A stretch of DNA of 64,000 nt from [Scytonema hofmanni] UTEX 2349 (GTDB lineage Bacteria; Cyanobacteriota; Cyanobacteriia; Cyanobacteriales; Nostocaceae). The number at the start of each line of letters is the position of its first letter. The first letter of the stretch is position 1. This document shows positions 27,342 to 35,870 of the stretch, one piece after another. Under the pieces are notes generated by a model that worked only from the letters and a program-made list of their open reading frames with translations, was not told the DNA's origin and made no database searches. The position numbers and the translations under genes were made by a program. The stretch is from the NCBI RefSeq assembly GCF_000582685.1, contig NZ_KK073768.1:1846487-1910486 (forward strand), given 5' to 3'.

Positions 27342-27980
27342 TGGTGTATCTCAAATGTATCCAGAATATTACTAATTAAAGTTTTGTAGAATAAATAGCT
27401 AACAGCGAGTAGAGATTACCGATCCTTTGAATCGGAGTTAACGAACCATGATGATATTGCTGGTGTGGAAATGCTTCATCGCGTTGGCAATAAAGAGCAA
27501 TGAAGGTGCCGCAAGCAAAGCTGTAACGGGTACTGTTTTCAGGTATATCACTCAATTATAAGTTGCAAGATATCATATATTAATCTGATATTTTACGTAT
27601 TTGTACGCATTAAACAAAGATAACTGCCGCCACAATATTAAATTTTTAGTGCGGATGAACCAATTTCGCACAAATCTGGTAACATTTAAATCACGCTTTG
27701 GCACGGCAAAGTCTACCCTTGAGTTAAAGTCAAGTTGATAGACAGCCAACCCTTATAGCCACCCTAGCCGTGGGTAGTTATAACCGAAGTTGAATTCACA
27801 TTTCTAGAAACAACCTCACACAAAGAATCTAGAAGTTTTTGTAGGCTCAATTTCGGCAATAAATATAAGTGCTTTCGTCACCACTTATGCCATTTCACTT
27901 TTAATTGTTTTTTAAGATTTGCTCCTCGCCATGTCAGATAAGTCAATTAATCGCCTCAACTGCTCAATTAGGAGACAAAA
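27342..27980. other. 639-bp intergenic region between divergent genes
   Basis: No recognised gene. A 37-codon open frame at 27449-27559 is too weak to call. A short hairpin ACCCTAGCCGTGGGT lies near 27762. Upstream of the BON lipoprotein there is AGGAGA, a good ribosome-binding site. If the HTH of the fusion protein is autoregulatory, its operator would be expected near 27342-27420. Confidence 0.4.
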
Positions 27981-28397
27981 ATGAAAAAGCTAATTCCATT
28001 TCTAGTCAGCGGCATTTTGCTAGTCGGTACTATTGGCTGTCAAGAAGCTACTAAAACTGGTTCAGAGACTCAAACTGGCGCACCAGCAAAAGAGGCTTCC
28101 CAGACGACTGGCGACGCAATGAAAGGCGACGCGATGAAAGGCGACGCAATGAAAGGCGACGCGATGAAAGGCGACGCGATGAAAGGTGGAGCCGACACGA
28201 AAAGCTTAGTTAATAGCAAACTAACAGAAAAGATTCCTGGCAGCAAGTTAGCAGCTGAAGATAAAGATGGTGTTGTAACCGTTACAGGAACAGTACCATC
28301 TGAAGCGGATATCAAGAAAATTGAACCCGCTGTCAAAGAAGTCAAGGGTGTAAAAAGCGTGAAAGTGGAAGCAACAGTTGGTACTGCAAAACCGTAG
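27981..28397 (+). CDS. BON-domain lipoprotein with GDAMK repeats
   Basis: 138 residues. The signal peptide ends in VGTIGC, a lipobox with Thr at -3, so lipid anchoring is probable. Then a low-complexity linker contains five exact GDAMK pentapeptides encoded by a 15-bp tandem repeat (about 28110-28184). Residues about 74-135 form a BON domain (SLVNSKLTEKIPGSKLAAED, then GVVTVTGTVPSEADIKKIE), a fold that binds membranes or polysaccharide and is often stress-induced. AGGAGA lies 8 bases before the ATG. A stem-loop follows the stop. Confidence 0.8.
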   Translation: MKKLIPFLVSGILLVGTIGCQEATKTGSETQTGAPAKEASQTTGDAMKGDAMKGDAMKGDAMKGDAMKGGADTKSLVNSKLTEKIPGSKLAAEDKDGVVTVTGTVPSEADIKKIEPAVKEVKGVKSVKVEATVGTAKP

Positions 28398-28420
28398 TAG
28401 AACTACACAAGTTTAGTGAA

Positions 28421-28451
28421 TTTATTTTGAGCTACATGAACTCAAAATAAA
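28421..28451. terminator. Stem-loop after the BON lipoprotein gene
   Basis: TTTATTTTGAG (28421-28431) pairs perfectly with CTCAAAATAAA (28441-28451) across a 9-base loop. It lies 24 bases past the stop codon and between convergent genes. On both strands the stem itself supplies A/T-rich flanks, so a bidirectional terminator is plausible. Confidence 0.55.
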
Positions 28452-28485
28452 CAAAAGGGGAAAGGGGAAAGGGGGGAAGAAATTG

Positions 28486-29637
28486 TCAGAAAGGGAATTG
28501 TAACCTTTCCTCTTTTTTCCTTTCCCCTTTACTTAGACCAGATTGGTAAGTTTGTAAGAGTGCCTCTTCTATGGAACCGACTCGGTTAAAAATCTGAATT
28601 AGTTTATGAGCTGGTGTTTCGCGCTTTTCAAGCATAACTTTCAGCGGTGCTAACAACTGAACATCAGGATCGTTGAAGAGTGCAATTTCAGACGCTTGCA
28701 AAACTTGAAGAGCGATCGCTAAAATATCTTGGTTGTCAAAACCTTCTTTTGCGGATATTTGATGTTTCTCCCCATCGGGTACAGTTGCTCTACCCAAAAG
28801 AGTTTGATCTAACACCAAACCCTTTAATAATGCTAACAATCCGGCATAAATTGTAAAATCATCACAACTATCAAAAGCCTTAAATTCAATTCTCCCAACT
28901 TCTGCGGGTATGCGTGCTATTTTCGTTAATGAAGGTACGCTATCTATCAGTTGTTCGCGCTTTTCTACAAATACCATCACCGCTGGTCTTTTTCCCGTTC
29001 TAATAAATGTCCTTACCGATAAACCATCCCACAAAGTACCTTGATAAAAAGGAGAACTATAACTAAATGGAACGATGTAGGGGCTGTAATAAGTTAACTT
29101 TTTCCCAATATCAATTACACCTTCAGCCGATAACCCGCTAACTGATATATTTAAATCAGGACCATAAGTCAACATGGGGATGTGTGCCGTTTGTCTTTCT
29201 GGGGAAGTTTGCCGCCATTTTATTTCATAATCATTTAATGGGGGTTGCGGCTTAAAAACAGCATAGTATGGATTAAAACTGATTAAAACAGGTGAAAAAC
29301 CGAAGCTACTAGCATTTTCACATAGCAACCGAAAACTTTCGGATAATTCATTTATAGCGTTTTGAATAGTAGAATTTATCGTTGTTCTGATTTCAATACC
29401 TTTAGGAACGCATTCGATGACATTTTCTGAATCTTCAAATCGTTCAAACCCTTCAATATACCATCTTTTTTGTTTAATACCAGCATTACCGACACGCAAT
29501 TGGGGATAGTCGCTGGGGTATGTGGGTAATCTTTCTACAATTTGATTAAAATCAGCGAATTTTGTTCGCGAAAAATCAGCAAACTTTCCTTCTTTGTTGA
29601 AGAAAGCGACTTCATGCTCAATACCAAAATAAAACAT
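28486..29637 (-). CDS. Glutamate-cysteine-ligase-like (GCS2-type) enzyme
   Basis: 383 residues. Resembles the GCS2/GshA-like carboxylate-amine ligases: N-terminal FGIEHEVAF (metal-binding Glu residues), central MLTYGPDLNISVSGLS and C-terminal GRIEFKAFDSCDDF. Such enzymes join an amino-acid side chain carboxylate to an amine using ATP. It is not obviously the housekeeping cyanobacterial GshA, so it is best called a paralog of unknown substrate. It follows a methyltransferase gene by 25 bases on the same strand, so they are probably co-transcribed, with a divergent ATP-grasp-like gene upstream of both. Confidence 0.65.
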   Translation of the reverse strand: MFYFGIEHEVAFFNKEGKFADFSRTKFADFNQIVERLPTYPSDYPQLRVGNAGIKQKRWYIEGFERFEDSENVIECVPKGIEIRTTINSTIQNAINELSESFRLLCENASSFGFSPVLISFNPYYAVFKPQPPLNDYEIKWRQTSPERQTAHIPMLTYGPDLNISVSGLSAEGVIDIGKKLTYYSPYIVPFSYSSPFYQGTLWDGLSVRTFIRTGKRPAVMVFVEKREQLIDSVPSLTKIARIPAEVGRIEFKAFDSCDDFTIYAGLLALLKGLVLDQTLLGRATVPDGEKHQISAKEGFDNQDILAIALQVLQASEIALFNDPDVQLLAPLKVMLEKRETPAHKLIQIFNRVGSIEEALLQTYQSGLSKGERKKEERLQFPF

Positions 29638-29662
29638 TATGTATACCTGAAAATACTGGGAT

Positions 29663-30478
29663 TTAACTCAATCTAACTAATGTTAAGCGATACGTATTCC
29701 GCAAGAAAGGAATATAGGAAAAAAGCAAGCGATTTATCAGTGAAAAGCGTCGTAGATATTTAGCAGGTAAGTCTGCAAATGTAAAGACTTCGATTACTTG
29801 ATAGCGGAAATCCCAGTCTTGAATCTTGCGAATATCTGAGATACTCCAATTAAATTTTGCCGAGGTGTAATTTACTGAGTCATGTCTCTTCTGATTTTTC
29901 ACCATCAGCGGTGACATAGAATCAAAAGTAAACCAACAACCAGGAAAATGCTCTAAAAGATTAGCAAACAACTGCTGCACTTGTTCTTCACTGAGATACA
30001 TCAGTACTCCCTCTGCCACAAACATACAAGGTGCATTAACTGCTTTAACGCGCTCAATCCAATCTATATCCAAGGCTGAAGCCGTGATAAACTGACGGCG
30101 TTGTGTTTCTTCAAAAAACTGCTTTCGCAGCGTCATTGAGTCTGGTAAGTCTAAATCAAACCAGCGTACTTCACCATTATCAACTCGCTCAAAACGGGTA
30201 TTGAGTCCTGCACCAATTTCTATCACCGAACCTTGAGGATGTTGTTGGAGATAAGCGCTTACCCAGTTGTCGAGGATCATTCCTCGCAAGCAAGTGCCTA
30301 TTTGAGAGTTTTTGGCAGTAGCAAATTTATCAAAATCGTAATCGATCGCCTCCATAATCTCGACCGATTTCCGGTCTTGTATAATTGGATCGGGTTTGGA
30401 AAACTCACAAGCTCTAGCCCAGAGCGGGATTAGCAGAGTTTCTTGAACAACACCAAGGTTAACTGTGGTTTTAGTCAT
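29663..30478 (-). CDS. LCM/PPM1-type SAM-dependent O-methyltransferase
   Basis: 271 residues. Class I methyltransferase of the leucine-carboxyl-methyltransferase-like group (COG3315). SAM-binding motif I is SVIEIGAGLNTRFERVD (about residue 84), followed by acidic motif VRWFDLDLPD and post-motif FVAEGVLMYLSEEQVQQLF. Family members methylate carboxyl groups of small molecules, often in natural-product pathways. First gene of a probable two-gene unit with the GCS2-like ligase (25-base gap). The start ATG has GGAGGT eight bases upstream. Confidence 0.8.
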   Translation of the reverse strand: MTKTTVNLGVVQETLLIPLWARACEFSKPDPIIQDRKSVEIMEAIDYDFDKFATAKNSQIGTCLRGMILDNWVSAYLQQHPQGSVIEIGAGLNTRFERVDNGEVRWFDLDLPDSMTLRKQFFEETQRRQFITASALDIDWIERVKAVNAPCMFVAEGVLMYLSEEQVQQLFANLLEHFPGCWFTFDSMSPLMVKNQKRHDSVNYTSAKFNWSISDIRKIQDWDFRYQVIEVFTFADLPAKYLRRFSLINRLLFSYIPFLRNTYRLTLVRLS

Positions 30479-30590
30479 AAAAATACCTCCACTACACAGA
30501 TTAACTCTCTCTTGGTGGATTTAACTATAAATATTCTCAAAAATATTTGCATAGGGTAGGATATGGGAGAGCGATCGTCCGTATGTTGCT

Positions 30591-30657
30591 GAGGCATTTC
30601 TTTCAGAAATGCCTCCCTCGTTGCAAAGCAACGAGGCAACTGCACCAAGTGCAGTTG
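30591..30657. repeat. Three abutting triloop hairpins
   Basis: Three perfect hairpins follow each other without a spacer: GAGGCATTTCT-TTC-AGAAATGCCTC (30591-30615), CCTCGTTGC-AAA-GCAACGAGG (30616-30636) and CAACTGCAC-CAA-GTGCAGTTG (30637-30657). GCGATCGC sites flank them. They sit between the divergent methyltransferase and DUF3182 genes, the only non-coding DNA there (30479-30779). Confidence 0.75.
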
Positions 30658-30779
30658 AGCAACAGGACGCGCTACGCGATCGCGACTACTAAAACTTTGT
30701 TGTGTAATTTGCGCGATCGCATCAAACCCTAACTAGCAACTTGGGTTACTATAACGAATACATCACCCAAACTCTTGCA

Positions 30780-32006
30780 ATGCACTACCAGGATTTAGAG
30801 GTGTCTTCGTCCTCATTGGGGGATGGACAGTCAAACTCAGTTCCCTTCAAGAACTTAGTTATTCCTGAGTTCAAAGTTGAAACGTTAGTTATCAACAGCA
30901 ACAAACCCCCTGTTAAGTTCGCTTATTACCGAAATCTTCGGATTGCGGCAAAAATAGCCGAAATCTTCCAGAGATTCGGTGGTATTGAGCAGGGGAAAAC
31001 ATACTACGTTGCTGATAAAACTATAGTCCTTGAGTTGAAAGAGAACCAAAAGCTGATCGAGGATGCGCTTATCGAGAGCGAAAAGGATTTTTTTGGTGGA
31101 ATTGTAGCCAGACCCCACCAATCTACAAAAGCAATAATGCATCCCTTGGTTAGTAGAGAAGCGGTTTGTCCGCTAGGATGGTCTCATGAGTTTTCTGAAG
31201 AGCTTGCCCAGCGAAATCTTGTTCTTCCTGGATTTACAGTTTTCAGTACTGATGATCTGAGAATAGCTTTCAAGGAGCTCTACAACAAAGGAGTGTATCA
31301 AATTCGGCTCAAAGATCCGCTTGCATTTTTGGGAATGAGCCAGTTTGTCATTAGCTCTTTCCAAGAGCTAGAGCAGTTTATCTCTGATAAAATTGCGGAT
31401 CAAGGTAAGCTCCAACAATACGGACTGGTGGTGGAAGAAAATCTTCACCCAGAAGATTTGAAGACATATAGTGCGAGTTTTATTACTGTTGGTTCTCACC
31501 AGGTACAGTGTTTAGGGGTTCAAAGGTTCTCTCAAGGACTATACACGGGAACTGACCTTGTGATTATGCGAACAGGCAAATGTATTTTTCCTAAGTTGCT
31601 TGCTCAGGTTGGCATTTTCAACAACGAAGATGCACAAGCAATTATAGATAAAGCACTCCTTTTTAGAGCGCTTTTAAATAAACACATTCCAGAGATTAAA
31701 ACTGCGAGATTCAACCTGGATATAGTGTCCGGAATCGCATCCATATATTCAAACGGGACTTGTGAGTTAGTTAAACGCTTCGCATTGCTTGAGCAGTCCT
31801 TCCGTGTTGGAGGAGCATCTCCTGGGGAAATTTGGGGTCTTGAATCTCTTTTGTCCGATCCTGATGTCGATGCAGTATGTGCCTCAACGTACTATCGATA
31901 CGGAGACGAAGCATACCAAACCGTATCTGAGGAAGAGATCCTTTATTGTGGGGTGGATAATCGTTTCGGACCGATATCAATATCAGTAAAGGTTCACGGA
32001 AGTTGA
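30780..32006 (+). CDS. DUF3182-family, ATP-grasp-like protein
   Basis: 408 residues from the ATG at 30780; a TTG at 30741 would add 13. It matches my memory of DUF3182 proteins: a GGIVARPHQSTKAIMHPLVS block, CPLGWSHEFSEELA, LPGFTVFSTDDLRIAFKEL, then YGLVVEENLHPEDLKTYSAS and GGASPGEIWGLESLL. The middle and C-terminal parts have the layout of an ATP-grasp ligase (nucleotide-binding VVEENL strand). The basic residue expected near RLKDPLAFLGMSQFV replaces the usual GGRGQ loop, so activity is uncertain. Divergent from the ligase/methyltransferase pair. Confidence 0.65.
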   Translation: MHYQDLEVSSSSLGDGQSNSVPFKNLVIPEFKVETLVINSNKPPVKFAYYRNLRIAAKIAEIFQRFGGIEQGKTYYVADKTIVLELKENQKLIEDALIESEKDFFGGIVARPHQSTKAIMHPLVSREAVCPLGWSHEFSEELAQRNLVLPGFTVFSTDDLRIAFKELYNKGVYQIRLKDPLAFLGMSQFVISSFQELEQFISDKIADQGKLQQYGLVVEENLHPEDLKTYSASFITVGSHQVQCLGVQRFSQGLYTGTDLVIMRTGKCIFPKLLAQVGIFNNEDAQAIIDKALLFRALLNKHIPEIKTARFNLDIVSGIASIYSNGTCELVKRFALLEQSFRVGGASPGEIWGLESLLSDPDVDAVCASTYYRYGDEAYQTVSEEEILYCGVDNRFGPISISVKVHGS

Positions 32007-32184
32007 TGAGCCAAATCAGTGAATAGCGATCGCTCAACAGTTTTCTTTTAAGTTGGCATTGTCATGAATATCTTAAATGTCCATTAGATGTATTTGTTCA
32101 GGATAGCGATCGCGACTACTAAAACTTTGATAGCTCTGACTTATTGTTCCAAAGATAGCAATTGAGAAATTATAGTTTAAATAA

Positions 32185-32460
32185 TTACTTATGCGCTTCC
32201 ATGTATGCTCGAAGCAGCGCATTTATTTGCGTTTGATATCCACGTCCTTGCGCCTTAAACCATTCTAAGACATCATTATCAACGCGCAATGTGACTTGTA
32301 CCTGGTTGGGAGTAGGTTTCAAACCACGACGTACAACCCCACGAGCGAACATCTCCGGTGTAATTTCTGGACATTCTGAAAGGTCAATTTCTTCATCTTT
32401 CATAGCATCCAATCGTTCCCAATCAGTCTGCGATTTGTTGGAAGTATCTGATTTCTTCAT
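32185..32460 (-). CDS. brnA: BrnA-type antitoxin (DUF4415)
   Basis: 91 residues. The C-terminal ribbon-helix-helix region NQVQVTLRVDNDVLEWFKAQ and GYQTQINALLRAYMEAHK is typical of BrnA, which binds DNA and neutralises the BrnT ribonuclease. It overlaps the 3' end of a beheaded brnT by 38 bases, the usual brnT-brnA arrangement. With brnT truncated, the antitoxin is an orphan here. The promoter normally lies before brnT, so its expression may now depend on the inserted repeat. Confidence 0.85.
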   Translation of the reverse strand: MKKSDTSNKSQTDWERLDAMKDEEIDLSECPEITPEMFARGVVRRGLKPTPNQVQVTLRVDNDVLEWFKAQGRGYQTQINALLRAYMEAHK

Positions 32461-32542
32461 TTTTTGTAGCCTTTCTTGCAGAAATTATACGTATCACGTT
32501 GTCTCGTTCAGTATGTACAATTACAATAACGCGAGCCTCAAA
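32423..32542 (-). pseudogene. brnT: 3' remnant of BrnT toxin
   Basis: The frame ending at 32423 contains FEARVIVIVHTERDNVIRII then SARKATKNEEI, which matches the C-terminal part of BrnT-type RelE-like ribonucleases (VVHTER...RIISARKAT). Upstream of about 32543 the frame runs into a GTAGAGACG composite element, so the N-terminal 50 or so residues, including the early catalytic positions, are gone. A nominal ATG at 32635 lies inside the repeat. The remnant is almost certainly non-toxic. Confidence 0.8.
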
Positions 32543-32625
32543 TCCAGAAAACAATGTAGAGACGCGAAATTTCGCGTCTCTACAAGGGTTTTGGACAACG
32601 CATAGTTCATTTTCGGAGATGTCTA
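32543..32625. repeat. Composite TIR element that truncates brnT
   Basis: Right end TTTTCGGAGATGTCTA (to 32625) matches the outer inverted end of the elements at 42447 and near 335. The left side starts at TCCAGAAAACAATGTAGAGA but lacks the TAGACATC end. The core is a perfect palindrome (32556-32583, arms GTAGAGACGCGAAA). The missing left terminus coincides with the brnT break. Confidence 0.7.
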
Positions 32626-32684
32626 ATATAAACAAAAATTTAGTTATAAAACTATCTACCTTGTAACAATTTAGCTTTTATTAA

Positions 32685-35327
32685 TCACCACAACATCAAC
32701 GACACAATGAAAACTAGGGCAAAGGGAAAAGCAAATAAACCCAAAAGAAAACATAAACCCAATTGTAATTTACCACGTTGAGCAAATTTAACAACGGATT
32801 TCTGCCACTTTGGTATAACCCAAGCTTCAATAGGAAGTTCTAGTTCTTGTTGAATTTGAGTAGCTTGAAAAGCAGCTGCTAAACTTTCTTTAATTCTGCC
32901 TGTTAAATGATAAAGGGGGGCAAGATTTTGAAGTGAAGCTGCTTCACCATTGCGATCGCCTATCTCACGTTGAGTCGTTAATAATTGTTGATAACAGTCA
33001 ATTGCTTGTTGATATTGTTTCAAGGAAAAGTAAGCACTGCCCAAATTATTCAGCGAATTAGCTTCACCTTTGCGATCGCCTAGCTCACGATAAATAGTAA
33101 GCGACTGCTGATAACAATCAATTGCTTGTTGATATTGTTTCAATAAATTGTAAGCATTGCCCAAATTAGTCACACAAGCAGCTTCATTATTGCGATCGCC
33201 TATCTCTTGATAAATAGTAAGTGACTGCTGAAAGTAATCAATCGCAATTTGGTATTCTCCCAAAGAATTGTAAGCACTGCCCAAATTATTTAGAGAAATA
33301 GCTTCACCTTTGCGATCGCCGATCTCAAGAAAAATAACAAGTGACTGTTTACAGTAATCAATCGTAATTTGGTATTCTCCCAAAAAATTGTAAGCATTGC
33401 CCAAATTAGTCAAAGAAGCAGCTTCACCATTGCGATTGCTGATCTCGCGTGTAATAGTCAGTGACTGCTGATAGTAATCAATGGCAATTTGGTATTTTCC
33501 CAAGGAATTGTAAACATTGCCCAAATTACTCACAGAAGCAGCTTCACCATTGCGATCACCTATCTCAAGCCTAATAGTCAGTGATTGCTGATGATAATCA
33601 ATCGCCTCTTGGTATTGTCCCAAGGATTTGTAAGCAATGCCCAAATTATTTAGACAAGCAGCTTCACCATTGCGAGCACCTATCTGACGATCAATAGTAA
33701 GTGACTGCTGACAGTAATCAATCATCTCTTGGTATTTTCCCAAGGAACCGTAAACATTACCCAAATTAGTCAAAGAAGCAGCTTGACCTTTGCGATCGCC
33801 TATCTCAAGCCTAATATCCAGTGATTGCTGATGGTAATCAATCGCATTTTGGTATTTTCCCAAGGATTTGTAAGCAATTCCCAAATTAGTCAGAGAACCA
33901 GATTCACCATTACGATTGCCTATCCCAAGAAAAATAGCTACTGACTGCTGATTGTAATCAATCGCAATTTGGTATTGTCCCAAGAAATTGTAAACACTGC
34001 CCAAATTATTTAGACAAGCAGCTTCACCATTGCGATCGCCTATCTCGCGTACAATACCCAGAGACTGCTGATGATAATCAATCGCCTTTTGGTATTGTGC
34101 CAAGGAATTGTAAGTATTGCCCAAAGATGTGAGAATATTTGCAAATTCCCTATTTTCATCTTGGTTAGTGGGTTGCCATTCCTTTTTTAGTCGGCTAGAT
34201 AGTTCAATAATGGTAGTGTAATATCCTCTCAAATCCAAAAATTTGTAGCAGGAATTAAGAATGTTACAAGCTTGGTTATACTGTTTAAGTTCGCAGTGGT
34301 GATGAAAAATTTCCAGTTGTGGTGTGATATCTTCTCTCGTCTGCCAAGATTCTTTAACGATAGATTGATAGTAAGCAATTCCTCTTTGATGTACTTCGGT
34401 TAAATCACCCGCTTGCTGTTTCAGATAAGCCCAAATTAACGGCTGAAACTCAAATATCCAACCGCTTTCTAGTTTGTTTTCTTGCAAAAGCGATTTTTTC
34501 GCCAATCCCCGCAAATCTGCTTGTGTCACCTCTTCTTCTGGTAAAAGTGCGGCTGCGGCTGTGGCGTTAAAAGCGGGGCGATATACGCTTAAATTAAATA
34601 ATAGTTGTTGTAACTTTGGCGTTAACCGGGCAATACTGGCATCAAGAATCTTACCAATACTCGCTTCTGGATCATCCCGGTGTAACCCCAGAATCTCAAA
34701 GATATTTTTTCTCAAAGCGCTAATATCAACTATATCCCCTTCATCAGCGTGCAACACTCCAGCCACCAGCTTGATTAATAAAGGATGTCCATCCGCTTGC
34801 TTGACAAATTCTCTAATTTGTGATTCAGCACCTTGAATATTTAAATCTTCTAGCAGTGCTACCCCAGCATCGGTTGAAAGTCCTTTCAATGGCAACCAAC
34901 GGCAGTAATTCAGCGTATTGGACGGTAATTGAGGTTGTTCGCGGCTAGTGACTAAAATTACACTTTCAGTGTGGCTACTCAACCACCGCAACAAGAAATC
35001 ATAGTAAGTGCGATCGTGCCATTTTTCGTTTTCCTCTAGCAGAGTTTCTAAATTATCCAATACCAGCAAATAGCGTCCTGTTCGCAAATTATTACAAACC
35101 GCAGTTAATAAATCTGCTTCTTTTTCAGGTGTTGCTTTGCCTAACTTTTCCAATAACCAGCGTCCCCAAATCGCAAAGGGGTAATTTTGGCTAAAAGTTG
35201 CCCAAACTTGCTTTTCAAAGCTTTGTGCAGTTGCAAAGACTTTGGCAACCAGGGAAGATTTGCCATAACCACCAGTCCCGGTAATGCCAATTAAACGCAC
35301 GTTATCCGCTTGCAACCATTCTCGCAT
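32685..35327 (-). CDS. NB-ARC/STAND NTPase with TPR array (downstream part of a split gene)
   Basis: 880 residues from the first ATG. The NB-ARC-like NTPase has P-loop GTGGYGKSS (17-25), Walker B RYLLVLDNLETL (about 90-100), LVTSREQ (about 125) and GHPLLIKLVAGVL. Then follow about eleven 40-residue TPRs (ASLTNLGNVYGSLGKYQEMI type) from near-identical 120-bp units, and a C-terminal membrane segment (LCFLLGLFAFPFALVFIVSL). The frame stays open upstream to a TGA at 35439-35441, with coding-like sequence (NELPPETQNWHGRTDELAQM) but no start codon before 35327. It therefore looks like the back part of one gene with 35439-35870. STAND proteins sense a signal and oligomerise, often in defence or regulated death. 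Confidence 0.85.
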   Translation of the reverse strand: MREWLQADNVRLIGITGTGGYGKSSLVAKVFATAQSFEKQVWATFSQNYPFAIWGRWLLEKLGKATPEKEADLLTAVCNNLRTGRYLLVLDNLETLLEENEKWHDRTYYDFLLRWLSSHTESVILVTSREQPQLPSNTLNYCRWLPLKGLSTDAGVALLEDLNIQGAESQIREFVKQADGHPLLIKLVAGVLHADEGDIVDISALRKNIFEILGLHRDDPEASIGKILDASIARLTPKLQQLLFNLSVYRPAFNATAAAALLPEEEVTQADLRGLAKKSLLQENKLESGWIFEFQPLIWAYLKQQAGDLTEVHQRGIAYYQSIVKESWQTREDITPQLEIFHHHCELKQYNQACNILNSCYKFLDLRGYYTTIIELSSRLKKEWQPTNQDENREFANILTSLGNTYNSLAQYQKAIDYHQQSLGIVREIGDRNGEAACLNNLGSVYNFLGQYQIAIDYNQQSVAIFLGIGNRNGESGSLTNLGIAYKSLGKYQNAIDYHQQSLDIRLEIGDRKGQAASLTNLGNVYGSLGKYQEMIDYCQQSLTIDRQIGARNGEAACLNNLGIAYKSLGQYQEAIDYHQQSLTIRLEIGDRNGEAASVSNLGNVYNSLGKYQIAIDYYQQSLTITREISNRNGEAASLTNLGNAYNFLGEYQITIDYCKQSLVIFLEIGDRKGEAISLNNLGSAYNSLGEYQIAIDYFQQSLTIYQEIGDRNNEAACVTNLGNAYNLLKQYQQAIDCYQQSLTIYRELGDRKGEANSLNNLGSAYFSLKQYQQAIDCYQQLLTTQREIGDRNGEAASLQNLAPLYHLTGRIKESLAAAFQATQIQQELELPIEAWVIPKWQKSVVKFAQRGKLQLGLCFLLGLFAFPFALVFIVSLMLW

Positions 35328-35438
35328 TTGGGCAAGTTCATCTGTGCGCCCGTGCCAATTCTGGGTTTCAGGAGGTAATTCGTTGATAATAGAATTAACG
35401 GGATTTCTCTTTGTCCGTTCCCCTCCAGACGACTCTAG

Positions 35439-35870
35439 TCAGGGTTTATGAATGTTGATAGTGTGAGCGATGTAATTTTCACCACCATCAATATCGTTTT
35501 GAAAGCCAGTGCTGTTATCGTAGTTTTGCTGTATATTTTGGCTGTTGATTTGAATTTTACCCGCTTTGATTTCTTGAGCTAAAGTGCTTACTTGTGCGGC
35601 AAAATCAGGATTATCCTTCATTTCATCTTCTAAATAAACTGCAAGTTTATTCAAGTGGTCTTTTGAGCCTTTTTCTATTTCCTGCAAGGCTTTTTCGGCT
35701 CTAGGGTTTCCGCGTAACTTATCCCAAATCTTCTGCCGCAGTTCATCCATCTTGGTAAGCGCGGTTTCGGTGAACTTTTCCCCCAGCTTACCGACACCAG
35801 ACTCAAAAAACTTTTTGAAGGCAAATTCAGCGATCGCAAAAGCTGTTAAGGTTGTTACGGGGTCAGTCAT
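35439..35870 (-). CDS. N-terminal domain of the split NB-ARC/TPR protein
   Basis: 143 residues, helical and charged (TALTKMDELRQKIWDKLRGN, then ALQEIEKGSKDHLNKLAVYL), ending ENYIAHTINIHKP and an in-frame TGA. The next codons continue in the same frame into the NB-ARC protein. In filamentous cyanobacteria this type of helical domain is, to my recollection, found at the front of NB-ARC/TPR proteins as the effector-linked or adaptor region. On its own it could still be made as a short protein. Confidence 0.7.
   Translation of the reverse strand: MTDPVTTLTAFAIAEFAFKKFFESGVGKLGEKFTETALTKMDELRQKIWDKLRGNPRAEKALQEIEKGSKDHLNKLAVYLEDEMKDNPDFAAQVSTLAQEIKAGKIQINSQNIQQNYDNSTGFQNDIDGGENYIAHTINIHKP

Noticed and set aside
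27449..27559. 37-codon open frame
   Set aside because: No ribosome-binding site or recognisable features; treated as intergenic.
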